Below, one piece after another: positions 25,345-33,973 of a DNA stretch of 64,000 nt (position 1 is its first letter; every line of letters starts with the position of its first letter). The translations under genes and the position numbers were made by a program. The DNA comes from Flavobacteriales bacterium (GTDB lineage Bacteria; Bacteroidota; Bacteroidia; Flavobacteriales_E; Vicingaceae), in assembly GCA_015075325.1 (NCBI GenBank), contig JABTUP010000004.1:1-64000 (forward strand). The letters run 5' to 3'. The notes beneath the pieces were generated by a model. It was not told the origin of the DNA. It did no database searches and saw nothing but the letters and a program-made list of their open reading frames with translations.

Positions 25345-25921
25345 AGAATTTATCGTCTACCCAATTGGCTGGGTTATTATAGATGTAATTTGATATTTTT
25401 TCAAACGATTGTGCGTCACGAATAATATGGTCGTAAAAACGGGTTTGCCAGGTAAAATCAGGATTTATTATTCGTGCATTTTTGGTTACCGATGATTTGA
25501 ATCCACGCATAACGGATGCAATATTTTTGCGTTGCGGTCCAAATTGGTTGGTGGGTTCCGTTTCCGACCTTGTAGAGACGCAATACATTGCGTCTCTACA
25601 ATCACCATTACCACCAATAGAAATACCTGTATTATATTCATTATCTCCAATAATCAATACCCCATGAAAATGATTAGGCATTACCACATATTCACCCAAA
25701 TCCAAATTCATATCTGGTCTAATTTTTGGCGTTATTATCCATTCGTTTTCAACCATTTCGCCAATTTCATTTAAAATCATTTTTCCATTTTCGATTTTCC
25801 CAAAATAAGGCAGACGGTCTTTGGTGCATATTGTAACGAAATACGCCCCTGCCCATCGGTAATTCCAATGTTTTAGGCGAGTTGAGAGTATGCGATATTT
25901 ATTTTGATATTTTTCTGTCAT
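25331..25921 (-). CDS. REP-associated tyrosine transposase (RAYT, Y1 IS200-like)
   Basis: The 196-residue protein has the Y1/HUH signature: AGAYFVTICTKDRLPYFG near the start, the HUH pair H84/H86 in MPNHFHGVLII, and a C-terminal TRFYDHIIRDAQSFEKISNY-IYNNP segment with candidate catalytic Tyr residues. RAYTs nick single-stranded DNA at REP palindromes and are thought to spread them. It lies inside a type I restriction operon, 34 bp after hsdM and overlapping hsdS by 14 bp. Residues about 107-118 (DCRDAMYCVSTR) are encoded by a perfect palindrome, an in-frame insertion in the loop after the HUH strand. Whether the enzyme is still active is unknown. Confidence 0.88.
   Translation of the reverse strand: MTEKYQNKYRILSTRLKHWNYRWAGAYFVTICTKDRLPYFGKIENGKMILNEIGEMVENEWIITPKIRPDMNLDLGEYVVMPNHFHGVLIIGDNEYNTGISIGGNGDCRDAMYCVSTRSETEPTNQFGPQRKNIASVMRGFKSSVTKNARIINPDFTWQTRFYDHIIRDAQSFEKISNYIYNNPANWVDDKFYGNE
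25570..25601. repeat. Perfect palindrome inside the RAYT gene
   Basis: A 15-bp arm, ttgtagagacgcaat, is followed by a 2-nt spacer and its exact reverse complement. Palindromes of this GTAGAGACGC type are common as dispersed intergenic repeats in Bacteroidota and cyanobacteria. Here it is in frame within a coding region. Confidence 0.9.
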
Positions 25922-25955
25922 TTATTTGTTTTCAATAGTTGCGAGAGTGTCGCAA

Positions 25956-27764
25956 TTATTCAATAATTTCTTTTAACAAACCATCGGTTTCTTGTTCTAA
26001 TGTTAATATATCGGCAGCAATTTCCTTTAAACTTCGCAAACCTTCGTATTTATAAAAATACTTGTTAAAAGCAATTTCGTAGCCTACTTTCATCTTCGTC
26101 TTGTCATACCAAGCATTGGAAGCAAAAGGCAGAACTTCTCTTTTGAAATATTCGGCTATGCTTTCTTTCATTGGCACATTTTCCGTGTCTTTCAGGTTGC
26201 TATCGCTTTTTGGTTTTCCTTTGTTGTCTTTTATGATGTTGCCTTTCTCATCTCTTTCGGGTTGGTGTACCGTAATTTGGTAAAAACCAAAATCTTCATT
26301 GTCGAAAATCTTGCTGTATTCGTTTTCTTCAAAGGCAAAATAGAGTTCTTGTATTTTCTGAATGTGTTCAGCAGCCAATTCTAATCTTTTACTTCCTAAT
26401 GGTTTTCGCATTTTAGCGTAAAACTCATTAGAGGAAGCGTTTATCAACTGTACTTTTCCTTTTCTATGTTCTTCTTTTACATTGGTAATCAACCAAACAT
26501 AGGTAGCAATTCCTGTATTGTAAAACATGTCATTCGGCAACTGAATGATACATTCCAATAAATCGTTTTCCAGTATGTATTGTCGTATGCCACTTTCTCC
26601 GCTACCAGCATCACCTGTAAACAATGCCGAACCATTGTGAATGGAAGCAATACGGCTTCCACCGTCTTTGGGGTCTTTCATTTTAGAAAGCATGTGCAAC
26701 ATAAACATCAATTGTCCGTCGTTGCTACGAGAGGTTAAACAAGTGGTTTCTAATTCGCCTTTAAAGTTTTTAATGGGTAAATTAAATCGTCTGTCAACAA
26801 TTTCTATTTTTTTACCTGCACCCACATTTAAGTTGTCAATGTCTTGTTTCCAAGTAGTACCGTAAGGAGGGTTGGTAAGCATAAAGTTGAATTTTAACTC
26901 AGGGTCGAAATCATATTCGCTTAATGTAGAACCAAATTTTATTTTATCGGGGTCTTCTCCTTTTAGCAACATATCCGATTTACAAACAGCATACATTTCA
27001 CCAGTATTTTCTTGTCCGTATAAATGGAAGGTAGCTTTCGATTTAATTTCGCCATCGGGGTCGGTAGCAAATTTTTTCGATTGTGTGAGCATAGCACCAG
27101 AACCTGCACAAGGGTCGTACACTAAAAATGTACCTTGTTTTAACTTATCTTTTACAGGTAAATAAACCAAGTGCGTCATCAACTCAATAATCTCTCTTGG
27201 GGTAAAATGTCGACCTGCTGCTGCATTGGTTTTTTCGTTAAACCTACGTATTAAATCCTCGAACATATAACCCATTGCCATAGGTGAAATTTTGTTGGGG
27301 CTTAACTCTACTTTTGGATTACAGAACTTCTCAATCAACGAAAAGGTAATGCCTGTTTTTTCAAAAGTTTCTAATTGGTTTCGGAACTTAAACTTGCTAA
27401 TAATATCTTGTACATTTTCGGAAAATCCGTTGAGGTAATCTAATAAGTTGGCATCTATGTTTTTAGGGTCTGCCAACAACTTTTTCATGGTATATTTTGA
27501 AGTGTTGTAAAATGCCAATCCAGTACCATGTTGTTCGCTAGTAAGCAAGCCTGATAAGTTGTCAATTTTGCCCTTGTATTCATCAAATGTTTTAAGGGTT
27601 ATATCTTTAGTTGGTTCAAGAGCTAAATCCAACCTTCTTAAAACGGTCATTGGTAAAATAACATCTTGGTATTGATTTTCTAAGAATTTATTAATCAATA
27701 CATCGTCTGCAACAGTCCAGATGAAGTTAATAATGGGATGAAGGTTCTGCGTATTTAAGCTCAT
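25956..27764 (-). CDS. hsdM: Type I restriction-modification DNA methyltransferase subunit (HsdM)
   Basis: The 602-residue protein has an HsdM_N helical domain (1-145) and an N6-adenine methyltransferase domain with the SAM motif DPCAGSG at 217-223 and the catalytic NPPYG at 298-302. AGRHFTPREIIELMTHLVY just before it is typical. It methylates adenine in the sequence chosen by HsdS. It is the first gene of the operon, with a promoter-like box about 25 bp upstream of its ATG. The order M, S, R is standard except for the RAYT and AAA_4 genes inserted in it. Confidence 0.95.
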   Translation of the reverse strand: MSLNTQNLHPIINFIWTVADDVLINKFLENQYQDVILPMTVLRRLDLALEPTKDITLKTFDEYKGKIDNLSGLLTSEQHGTGLAFYNTSKYTMKKLLADPKNIDANLLDYLNGFSENVQDIISKFKFRNQLETFEKTGITFSLIEKFCNPKVELSPNKISPMAMGYMFEDLIRRFNEKTNAAAGRHFTPREIIELMTHLVYLPVKDKLKQGTFLVYDPCAGSGAMLTQSKKFATDPDGEIKSKATFHLYGQENTGEMYAVCKSDMLLKGEDPDKIKFGSTLSEYDFDPELKFNFMLTNPPYGTTWKQDIDNLNVGAGKKIEIVDRRFNLPIKNFKGELETTCLTSRSNDGQLMFMLHMLSKMKDPKDGGSRIASIHNGSALFTGDAGSGESGIRQYILENDLLECIIQLPNDMFYNTGIATYVWLITNVKEEHRKGKVQLINASSNEFYAKMRKPLGSKRLELAAEHIQKIQELYFAFEENEYSKIFDNEDFGFYQITVHQPERDEKGNIIKDNKGKPKSDSNLKDTENVPMKESIAEYFKREVLPFASNAWYDKTKMKVGYEIAFNKYFYKYEGLRSLKEIAADILTLEQETDGLLKEIIE

Positions 27765-27785
27765 TTTATCTTTATTATAATCACG

Positions 27786-27793
27786 TAAAGATA
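27786..27793 (-). promoter_or_regulatory. Putative -7 box of the hsd operon
   Basis: The minus strand reads TATCTTTA, one base off TAnnTTTG, about 22 bp before the hsdM ATG. A clear -33 TTG was not found. Confidence 0.3.
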
Positions 27794-27878
27794 AAAATCA
27801 TTATTTGAACGGATAGAAGAATTAAATAAAAAATTAACCCGTTGGGTGTAATTATCAAGCAATTGTTGGTTGTAAAGT

Positions 27879-28601
27879 TTATTTTCCAAATACTTTTTTC
27901 AGTAAATCGGTAACTCGTGCAGAAGGATTATCACGAATTTTCAACTCTTCTTTAGCAACCTGAACAAACAATCCGTAAATCGCTTTTTCGGTAACATATT
28001 CCTCTAAATTAGGATTTACTTTTTCTACCATGGGTAATTTGTTGTAGGTACTAAAAACCGTTTCCCAATGTTTTGTTGCACCAACTTTATCAAGCGAAGT
28101 TTTAATAATGGGTTTGAATTTTTCTGTTAATCCAGCTGTAGTTGATTTTTTTAAGTATTCGGTTGCTGCATTTTTTTCGCCCTTTAAAATGCTCATGGCA
28201 TCGGTTATGCTCATGTTTTTAATTGCATCAACAAAAAGCGGTTTTGCAGCATTGGCAGCATCTTCGGCAGCTCTATTCATTGACAAAATGGCGTCGTCTA
28301 CTTTTTTTCCTTGCCCTAATTTACGGAGTTTTTCTTCTACTTTTTTTGCTTTTTCGGGCATGGGTATTTTAATTTCAGCGTCTTTAAAATAGCCATCGGT
28401 TTTTGATAGTTGAGCAACACCTTTCTCTACTCCTTTGTTTAAAGCTTCTTTAAGTCCATCTCCAATTTCCTTTTCAGTTAATCCTGTCGATTTTGGGGTT
28501 AAATTTTTTGGGACATTTTTTTTAATGCTGTTCCAATTTTGTGCATTAGTAATAGAAAATGAGGCGATTAATAAAATTGAAACAATTAAATTTATTTTCA
28601 T
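27879..28601 (-). CDS. DUF4197 domain protein, secreted
   Basis: The 240-residue protein has a signal peptide (residues 1-20, ending TNAQ) and is otherwise helical and Lys-rich. The conserved DUF4197 pattern is seen as LTEKEIGDGLKEALNKGVEK, GYFKDAEIKIPMPE and ITDAMSILKGEKNAATEYLK. The function of this family is not known. It is the last gene of the TPR operon: its ATG overlaps the stop of the preceding TPR gene by 4 bp (ATGA), which argues for coupled translation. The link to TPR signalling proteins may be incidental, since DUF4197 genes occur alone elsewhere. Confidence 0.88.
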   Translation of the reverse strand: MKINLIVSILLIASFSITNAQNWNSIKKNVPKNLTPKSTGLTEKEIGDGLKEALNKGVEKGVAQLSKTDGYFKDAEIKIPMPEKAKKVEEKLRKLGQGKKVDDAILSMNRAAEDAANAAKPLFVDAIKNMSITDAMSILKGEKNAATEYLKKSTTAGLTEKFKPIIKTSLDKVGATKHWETVFSTYNKLPMVEKVNPNLEEYVTEKAIYGLFVQVAKEELKIRDNPSARVTDLLKKVFGK

Positions 28602-30166
28602 TTGGTTTGATTTTTAAGTCGGTTAATATTACGTTCAATATATTTTTGTGAAGTTAATAAAGCATCTTGTATTCGTTTAGCGTAACGTATGCTGGCAATT
28701 ATTTCACTGTTTTTTTCCTCAAGTAAAAGATGAGCTTTTTCAACTATTTCTTTTTGTTGCTCCACTTCTTGTTTTTGGGCTTCAATTATGTTTTTTTGTT
28801 TTTTGGTTACTTGTAAACGGTTAAATACAAACCCAAAAAACAAAATTACCAACACTAAACCTCCTGCAATAGCGTATGAGATTATTTTTTGTTTGGCTTT
28901 AGCTTCTTGTTCTATAGCCAATTGCTTTTCGTGTTCAGCATCATCGAGTGCTTTTTGTTTTTCGTATTCGTATTTGGCTTGTTGATTAATTGCAATTTTT
29001 AAAGCTTTTTCAGAAGTTATACTATCTTTCATTTGTAATTCTAAGTTTCTCATATCAAGTGCTTCTTTCCAGTTTTGTTGTTGCATAGCAACATCATACA
29101 ACAAAGCTGCAGCACGTTGAATTTCTATTACAAAACCTACTTCTTTTGCAATAGATAATGCACGTAACCCTTTGGTTTTGGCATTGTTAACCAATCCTTG
29201 TGATAATTCTAAATGACCAATACTAGATAAGGTAGTTGCAATTCCAATTTTGTCGTTAATTTCTTCTTTTAGGTTTAAACTTTTTAAGAAAAAGTTCATT
29301 GCTAAGTTTGTTAAAGAATCGGCTTCTTTACTAGTTTTTGGTGTTAAAGATTGATATACTTTTGCAATATTGTGATAAGATTCAGAAATACCTCTTTTAT
29401 CTCCAATTTCTTCTTTTATTTTTAAACTTTTTTGATGAAAATCGATGGTTAAATCATACTCTTTTTTGATAAAATAGAGAATTCCCATATTATTGTAAGA
29501 ATATGCCAAACCTTTTTTATCACCAATTTCTTCGCTAATATTAAGGCATTTGGTGTAATAATCAATAGCTTGAGGAATATTATCTTGATTTTTATATAGA
29601 CTTCCCAAATTATTAAATACAGCAGCAATACCTTTTTTGTCGTTAATTTTTTCTCTGATTTTAAGGCTTTTATGGAAAAATTCAATAGCAAATGGAATAT
29701 TTCCTAAAGTATAATGAAGCAGCCCAATATTGTTGTAAGAAGAGCCTAGCCCAATTTTATAATCAATATCTTCTAATATAGAAATGCTTTTTTGATAGTA
29801 TTCGAGAGCTAATACAGAATTTCCAACGCTTTTATAATAGTATCCAATATTATTTAATGCACTCGATAAAGAAATTTTTAATGATTTTGAGGTTGCTTTA
29901 TCTGGATTTTTTTGCAAAGTATTTTCTGCAATTTTTTGTGCTTCAACAGATAAGATATACATTGAATCTCTGTTTGAAACACCAAAAAACTCACTCAGAT
30001 TAGTATAAGCTGCTGCTTTGGTTGTGTCGTTGCTGTTTTTATCGTCGATAATTGCTTTTAATTCTGCAATTTGATCTTGTTGCTCGCGTGAAAACTGTGC
30101 TATTGAATTGGTTACAAGCATCAACATTAAACCAATTGTTATCGAAATTTTTATTCGTTTAAACAT
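28598..30166 (-). CDS. TPR receptor-like membrane protein lacking the SpoIIE phosphatase domain
   Basis: The 522-residue protein has a signal peptide (residues 1-23), about seven TPR repeats (for example LALEYYQKSISILEDIDYKI), a coiled coil (YEYEKQKALDDAEHEKQLAI), one membrane helix near 428-448 (SYAIAGGLVLVILFFGFVFN) and a cytoplasmic coiled coil. It ends ASIRYAKRIQDALLTSQKYI then ERNINRLKNQTK. In full-length paralogues the same YAKRIQ motif is followed by a SpoIIE phosphatase domain, absent here. The middle of the protein is nearly identical to that of the phosphatase encoded just upstream, so the two arose by duplication. It could pair with the phosphatases through the coiled coil; this is inference. 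Confidence 0.85.
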   Translation of the reverse strand: MFKRIKISITIGLMLMLVTNSIAQFSREQQDQIAELKAIIDDKNSNDTTKAAAYTNLSEFFGVSNRDSMYILSVEAQKIAENTLQKNPDKATSKSLKISLSSALNNIGYYYKSVGNSVLALEYYQKSISILEDIDYKIGLGSSYNNIGLLHYTLGNIPFAIEFFHKSLKIREKINDKKGIAAVFNNLGSLYKNQDNIPQAIDYYTKCLNISEEIGDKKGLAYSYNNMGILYFIKKEYDLTIDFHQKSLKIKEEIGDKRGISESYHNIAKVYQSLTPKTSKEADSLTNLAMNFFLKSLNLKEEINDKIGIATTLSSIGHLELSQGLVNNAKTKGLRALSIAKEVGFVIEIQRAAALLYDVAMQQQNWKEALDMRNLELQMKDSITSEKALKIAINQQAKYEYEKQKALDDAEHEKQLAIEQEAKAKQKIISYAIAGGLVLVILFFGFVFNRLQVTKKQKNIIEAQKQEVEQQKEIVEKAHLLLEEKNSEIIASIRYAKRIQDALLTSQKYIERNINRLKNQTK

Positions 30167-30176
30167 ATTTTATTCT

Positions 30177-30269
30177 TTAGATTCTTACGCCAATAATACA
30201 AACATTCCCGAATCAAGTTCGGGACAGGCTGACTTGTTTGCATCATATTCTTACGCCTATGATGCAAAC
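30177..30269 (-). other. Duplicated gene 3' end with REP-like hairpin after the SpoIIE gene
   Basis: Read on the minus strand, the true end (VCIIGVRI-stop, stop at 30243-30245) is followed by a hairpin element containing TCCCGAACTTGATTCGGGA. Then comes a second sequence that would again encode VCIIGVRI-stop (30177-30203). The stop codon also sits inside a 12-bp perfect inverted repeat (30236-30247 / 30258-30269). The 44 bp at 30199-30242 are identical, in inverted orientation, to 46028-46071. Confidence 0.85.
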
Positions 30270-32618
30270 ATCGTCAACTTGTTCTAAATTACCTTTCCAG
30301 TTTTCAAATGCATTATTGAGTAATTCTTTTTGCTCGTCCATTGTTTTGCCTTGTATTCCCAACAACAACTCTTTTAGTTGTGCTGCTTTAAACTTTTTAC
30401 CTTTTTCTCCACCAAATTGATCTTGATATCCATCGGTAAAAATGTAAATGGTATCTCCTTTTATTAAATTAATTTGGTGGGTTGTAAATGGCTTTGTTTG
30501 GTCGGTTTTACCTATTGGCTGCTTGTCGGGTTTGTATTCTAGCAACTCATATTCGTTATTACTTCTCGATACTCCTCCTTCGTCGGAACTCGAAGTGACA
30601 GTACGAATAATCCACAGCGGATTGTTTGCTCCTGACCACTCCAACTGGTTGGTTTGTTGATTTAACGAACACAACGAAATATCCATGCCGTCTTTAACAT
30701 CTTCTTCGTTTTTTGAAAGTCGTTCTACAACCAATTCTTTTGTACGGTCTAATATTTTTCCAGGTGTAACGATGTGTTCTTCCAACACCGTTTTGGATAA
30801 TGCGTTAGAACATATTACGCTTACCATTGCCCCTGGTACGCCATGCCCGGTACAATCGGCGGCAGCAAATAAAATTAGTGGTGAGTGTTGGGTTTTGTGT
30901 GATGGGTTCTCATCACCCTCCACTCTCCACTCACTACCTGTTTTTGTTTCCATCCAATAAAAATCGCCTGCCACTATATCTTTTGGTTTGTAAAGTATAA
31001 ATCCGTTTTTCAGGTTTTCTGCTAGTGTATATCGAGAGGGTAATATGGCTTCTTGAATTCGTTTGGCATAGGTAATAGAATCTGTTATCTCCTTGTTTTT
31101 CTCTTCTAATTCGTGATGGGCTTTTTCTACTACTACTTTTTGTTCTTCTATTACTGCTTTTTGTTTTCGAGTAACTTGCAAACGGTTGAATACAAATATC
31201 AAAAACAAGGCTACTAAAATCAATCCACCTGCTGTTGCATAAGTAATTACTTTTTGTTTGGCTTTTGCTTCTTTTTCTATTGCCAACTGTTTTTCATGTT
31301 CGGCATCATCGAGTGCTTTTTGTTTTTCGTATTCGTACTTGGTTTGTTGTTCGATACTCGCTTTTTGTGTTTTATCATTATTTAAGCTATCTCGCATTTT
31401 AATATGAAGCTTATACATCTGTAAAGCTTCCATCCCTTTTTTTTCCTGTTCATAAATTTCTGCCAACAAATTACTAGAGTTTCCAATATTTTCTGGGTAT
31501 CCCATTTTTTGGTAGATTGATAATGCTTTATGAATATAAGTTTTTGCGTTTTCTCTTTCACCTAACTTTAAATAAACTCCCCCAATATTGTTTAATGATA
31601 TACCAACACCAATTTTATCGTTTGCTTCTTCTCTTAATTTCAGGCTTCTTTGGTAATATTCCATTGCTTTTTGAAGTCCTAATTTTTTACAACTTTCTTT
31701 ACTTAAGTTACATTCAGGATCTCCTATTGCATCGTAAATTGCTCCAATATTATTTAACGACATGGCTATTTCCTTCTTGTTTTTCAATTCCTCTCTAATT
31801 ATCAAACTTTTTTTATAGTATTCTAATGCAATTTGTTTTCCTGCATATAAACAACTATCTTTTTCTTGCTTACAATTTGGGTCTCCATAAAAATGAAAAA
31901 GATAGCCTATATTATTAAGCGATTCTGCTATACCAAACTTAAACCCTATACTTTTTCTTATTTCTAAACTTTTGGTAAAGTATGTTAATGCTTGTGAAGT
32001 ATTATCTTGAAGTAGGTGGATAACTGCTAGATTATTGAGTGTTGTTGATGCCCCTTCTTTATCTCCAATTTTGTCTCTTATTTTTAAACTTTCATGGTAA
32101 TAGTGTATTGCTTCTTGAATATTCCCGTGATTTTTATGAAAATATCCAAGGTAATTTAGAGCCTCTCCAATATCTGGTTCATTTCCAAGAAATTTTCGTA
32201 TTTTCAACGATAGTTCATAATGCCTCAGTGCATTGTTATAATTACCATATTCATTAAAAAAATATGCTTTGTTGTGAATTGATGTTGCTAATGGTGATAA
32301 CAATTTTTTTGTCGTTTCAACATTTTTACTTTTTTTAATTTTTTGTATTAAAAAATCATAGAGATAATTATTGTATTTAGGCCAAATTTTTTCATTGTAA
32401 CATTCTTCTATTATGAATTCTAGTGCTGCAATTTTATAAAGTTCATTTTTTGATTCGTGAAATGATTTTAAACAACTATCTACCATCAATTTTTCTCCAA
32501 CATTGAATACATCTAAATCAAGGCTATCAACCAAATAGAATTTTTTATCGGCAACTGTTTGCGAAAAGCCTTCAGTTAATGACACAACAAAAAGTGCTAT
32601 GTAAATTAGTTTTTTCAA
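30243..32618 (-). CDS. TPR sensor protein with C-terminal SpoIIE/PP2C-type serine/threonine phosphatase
   Basis: The 791-residue protein has a signal peptide, a long TPR array (about 80-400), a coiled coil (YEYEKQKALDDAEHEKQLAI), one membrane helix (TYATAGGLILVALFLIFVFN) and a cytoplasmic coiled coil with ITDSITYAKRIQEAILPS. The SpoIIE phosphatase follows, with metal-binding Asp residues in AAADCTGHGVPGAM, DGMDISLC and the terminal DDVCIIGVRI. Such proteins usually dephosphorylate anti-anti-sigma (STAS) proteins; no partner is encoded here. The start is a TTG whose TTGA overlaps the stop of the upstream gene. Two in-frame repeat insertions disturb the phosphatase domain: TVTSSSDEGGVSRSN after NPLWIIR, and TGSEWRVEGDENPSHKTQ after FYWME. 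Both fall where loops are expected, so activity may be kept. Confidence 0.9.
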   Translation of the reverse strand: MKKLIYIALFVVSLTEGFSQTVADKKFYLVDSLDLDVFNVGEKLMVDSCLKSFHESKNELYKIAALEFIIEECYNEKIWPKYNNYLYDFLIQKIKKSKNVETTKKLLSPLATSIHNKAYFFNEYGNYNNALRHYELSLKIRKFLGNEPDIGEALNYLGYFHKNHGNIQEAIHYYHESLKIRDKIGDKEGASTTLNNLAVIHLLQDNTSQALTYFTKSLEIRKSIGFKFGIAESLNNIGYLFHFYGDPNCKQEKDSCLYAGKQIALEYYKKSLIIREELKNKKEIAMSLNNIGAIYDAIGDPECNLSKESCKKLGLQKAMEYYQRSLKLREEANDKIGVGISLNNIGGVYLKLGERENAKTYIHKALSIYQKMGYPENIGNSSNLLAEIYEQEKKGMEALQMYKLHIKMRDSLNNDKTQKASIEQQTKYEYEKQKALDDAEHEKQLAIEKEAKAKQKVITYATAGGLILVALFLIFVFNRLQVTRKQKAVIEEQKVVVEKAHHELEEKNKEITDSITYAKRIQEAILPSRYTLAENLKNGFILYKPKDIVAGDFYWMETKTGSEWRVEGDENPSHKTQHSPLILFAAADCTGHGVPGAMVSVICSNALSKTVLEEHIVTPGKILDRTKELVVERLSKNEEDVKDGMDISLCSLNQQTNQLEWSGANNPLWIIRTVTSSSDEGGVSRSNNEYELLEYKPDKQPIGKTDQTKPFTTHQINLIKGDTIYIFTDGYQDQFGGEKGKKFKAAQLKELLLGIQGKTMDEQKELLNNAFENWKGNLEQVDDVCIIGVRI
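30561..30600. repeat. In-frame REP-like repeat in the SpoIIE domain
   Basis: The segment acttctcgatactcctcctt followed by cgtcggaactcgaagtgaca forms an imperfect palindrome (ACTTCTCGA near one end, TCGAAGT near the other). It encodes the extra SSSDEGGVSRS between NPLWIIR and YELLEY. It is a different repeat type from that at the same site in the two paralogues. Confidence 0.7.
30877..30939. repeat. In-frame simple repeat insertion in the SpoIIE domain
   Basis: The tract is built from GTGAGTG and CCACTCTCCACTCACT, a common intergenic repeat style in Bacteroidota. It encodes SEWRVEGDENPSHKTQHS between FYWME and the conserved LILFAAADCTGHG. Confidence 0.6.
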
Positions 32619-33973
32619 TTGGTTTGGTTTTTCAATCGGTTAATATTGCGTTCAATGTATTTTTGCGAAGTTAATAACGCGTCTTGTATTCGTTTGGCGT
32701 AGCGAATGCTGGCAATTATTTCTTCGTTTTTTTCTTCTAATTGTTGATGAGCTAATTCTATTTCTAACTTTTGTTTTTGGGTTATTTTAAATCGGTTGAA
32801 CATAAATCCTGCAAAAACCAACACCAAAGCCAATCCTCCAAATAAAGCCAATTGTTGGTTACGTTTAGCTTTTAGTTCGGCATTTTGTTGGGCTATTTGT
32901 GCGTCGCGTATTTCGTTTGCTTTTGCATTAGCAACACTATCGGCTGCAGCTTTTTTATCGTAATTATATTTGTATTCTTGTCGAATAACTTCTTTCTGAT
33001 TTTCTTCACTCAAAATGCTGTCTCGGGTTTTAATATACAAATCGAACATGATTAAAGCTTCCTTGTGTTGTTGTGTTTCTTTATAGATTTCAACTAATAA
33101 TTTTGACACATCTCTTGTTTCAATGGCAACTCCAATTTCGTTAGCTATATTCATGGCTTTTTTTCCATATTCTAAAGCCTTTTTAGTGTTTTTTTGATGG
33201 AAATAAATATCAGCTAAATTTCGCAACGATGATGCTACTCCTTGTTTATTTCCAGCCTCTTCATCAATTTTTAAGCTTTTATTAAAATAAGTAATGGCGG
33301 TTGTGTATTCGCCTTGTTTGGCATATATGCTTCCAATATTGTTTAATGATAATGCAATGCCTGATTGAGAGCCTAATTCTTCTCTAATTTCTAAACTTTG
33401 TTTGTTGTATTCTAAAGACTTAGCATAGTTTTCTTTAAAATAATAAATGTTTGCCATATTATGATACGACATGGCAATACCTTTTTTGTCGTTTATTTGT
33501 TTTTTGATGTCTAAGCTTTTTAAATAGACCTTAAGTGCTTGATTATAATCTTTTTGTTCAAGATAAATTCCACCAATATTATTTAATGAGGAAGCAATTC
33601 CTTTTTTATCGTCTAATTCTTCATAAATTTTTAACGCTTTTGTATAATTTTCGATGGCTTTCGCATAATTTCCTTGAAAATAGTTTGAGGCACCAATAAT
33701 AATATAAGCAAAGCCTTTTCTTTTCTGCAAGTTTTTTTTGTTGGTTATTTCTAAAACTTTTGTGGCATATTCTTCGGCTTGATTATAATTTCCTGTTTGG
33801 CTTAATTGCTTCGATAATTCAATCAACACATCGCATCTTACCGAATCTTCCATTTGTTTATTGAGTTGGTTTTGAAGTGAATCAATAATAGGATTGTTGT
33901 TGTTTTGAGCCGCTAACACTATCCTAGAAAAACAGAATAAAATAAAAAACAATATGTAGGTTAATTTTTTCAA
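32615..33973 (-). CDS. TPR receptor-like membrane protein lacking the SpoIIE phosphatase domain
   Basis: The 452-residue protein has a signal peptide (ending VLAAQ), six or seven TPR units (such as NYAKAIENYTKALKIYEELD), a helical linker (DSVANAKANEIRDAQIAQQN), a membrane helix (QQLALFGGLALVLVFAGFMF) and a short cytoplasmic coiled coil. It ends at IRYAKRIQDALLTSQKYIER, plus NINRLKNQTN. The linker, membrane and tail segments are almost identical to those of the next protein in the operon, while the TPR parts differ. The start is a TTG in a TTGA overlap with the upstream stop, and its own stop makes the same TTGA overlap with the downstream phosphatase gene. The frame is intact; the short form looks functional rather than decayed. 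Confidence 0.85.
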   Translation of the reverse strand: MKKLTYILFFILFCFSRIVLAAQNNNNPIIDSLQNQLNKQMEDSVRCDVLIELSKQLSQTGNYNQAEEYATKVLEITNKKNLQKRKGFAYIIIGASNYFQGNYAKAIENYTKALKIYEELDDKKGIASSLNNIGGIYLEQKDYNQALKVYLKSLDIKKQINDKKGIAMSYHNMANIYYFKENYAKSLEYNKQSLEIREELGSQSGIALSLNNIGSIYAKQGEYTTAITYFNKSLKIDEEAGNKQGVASSLRNLADIYFHQKNTKKALEYGKKAMNIANEIGVAIETRDVSKLLVEIYKETQQHKEALIMFDLYIKTRDSILSEENQKEVIRQEYKYNYDKKAAADSVANAKANEIRDAQIAQQNAELKAKRNQQLALFGGLALVLVFAGFMFNRFKITQKQKLEIELAHQQLEEKNEEIIASIRYAKRIQDALLTSQKYIERNINRLKNQTN

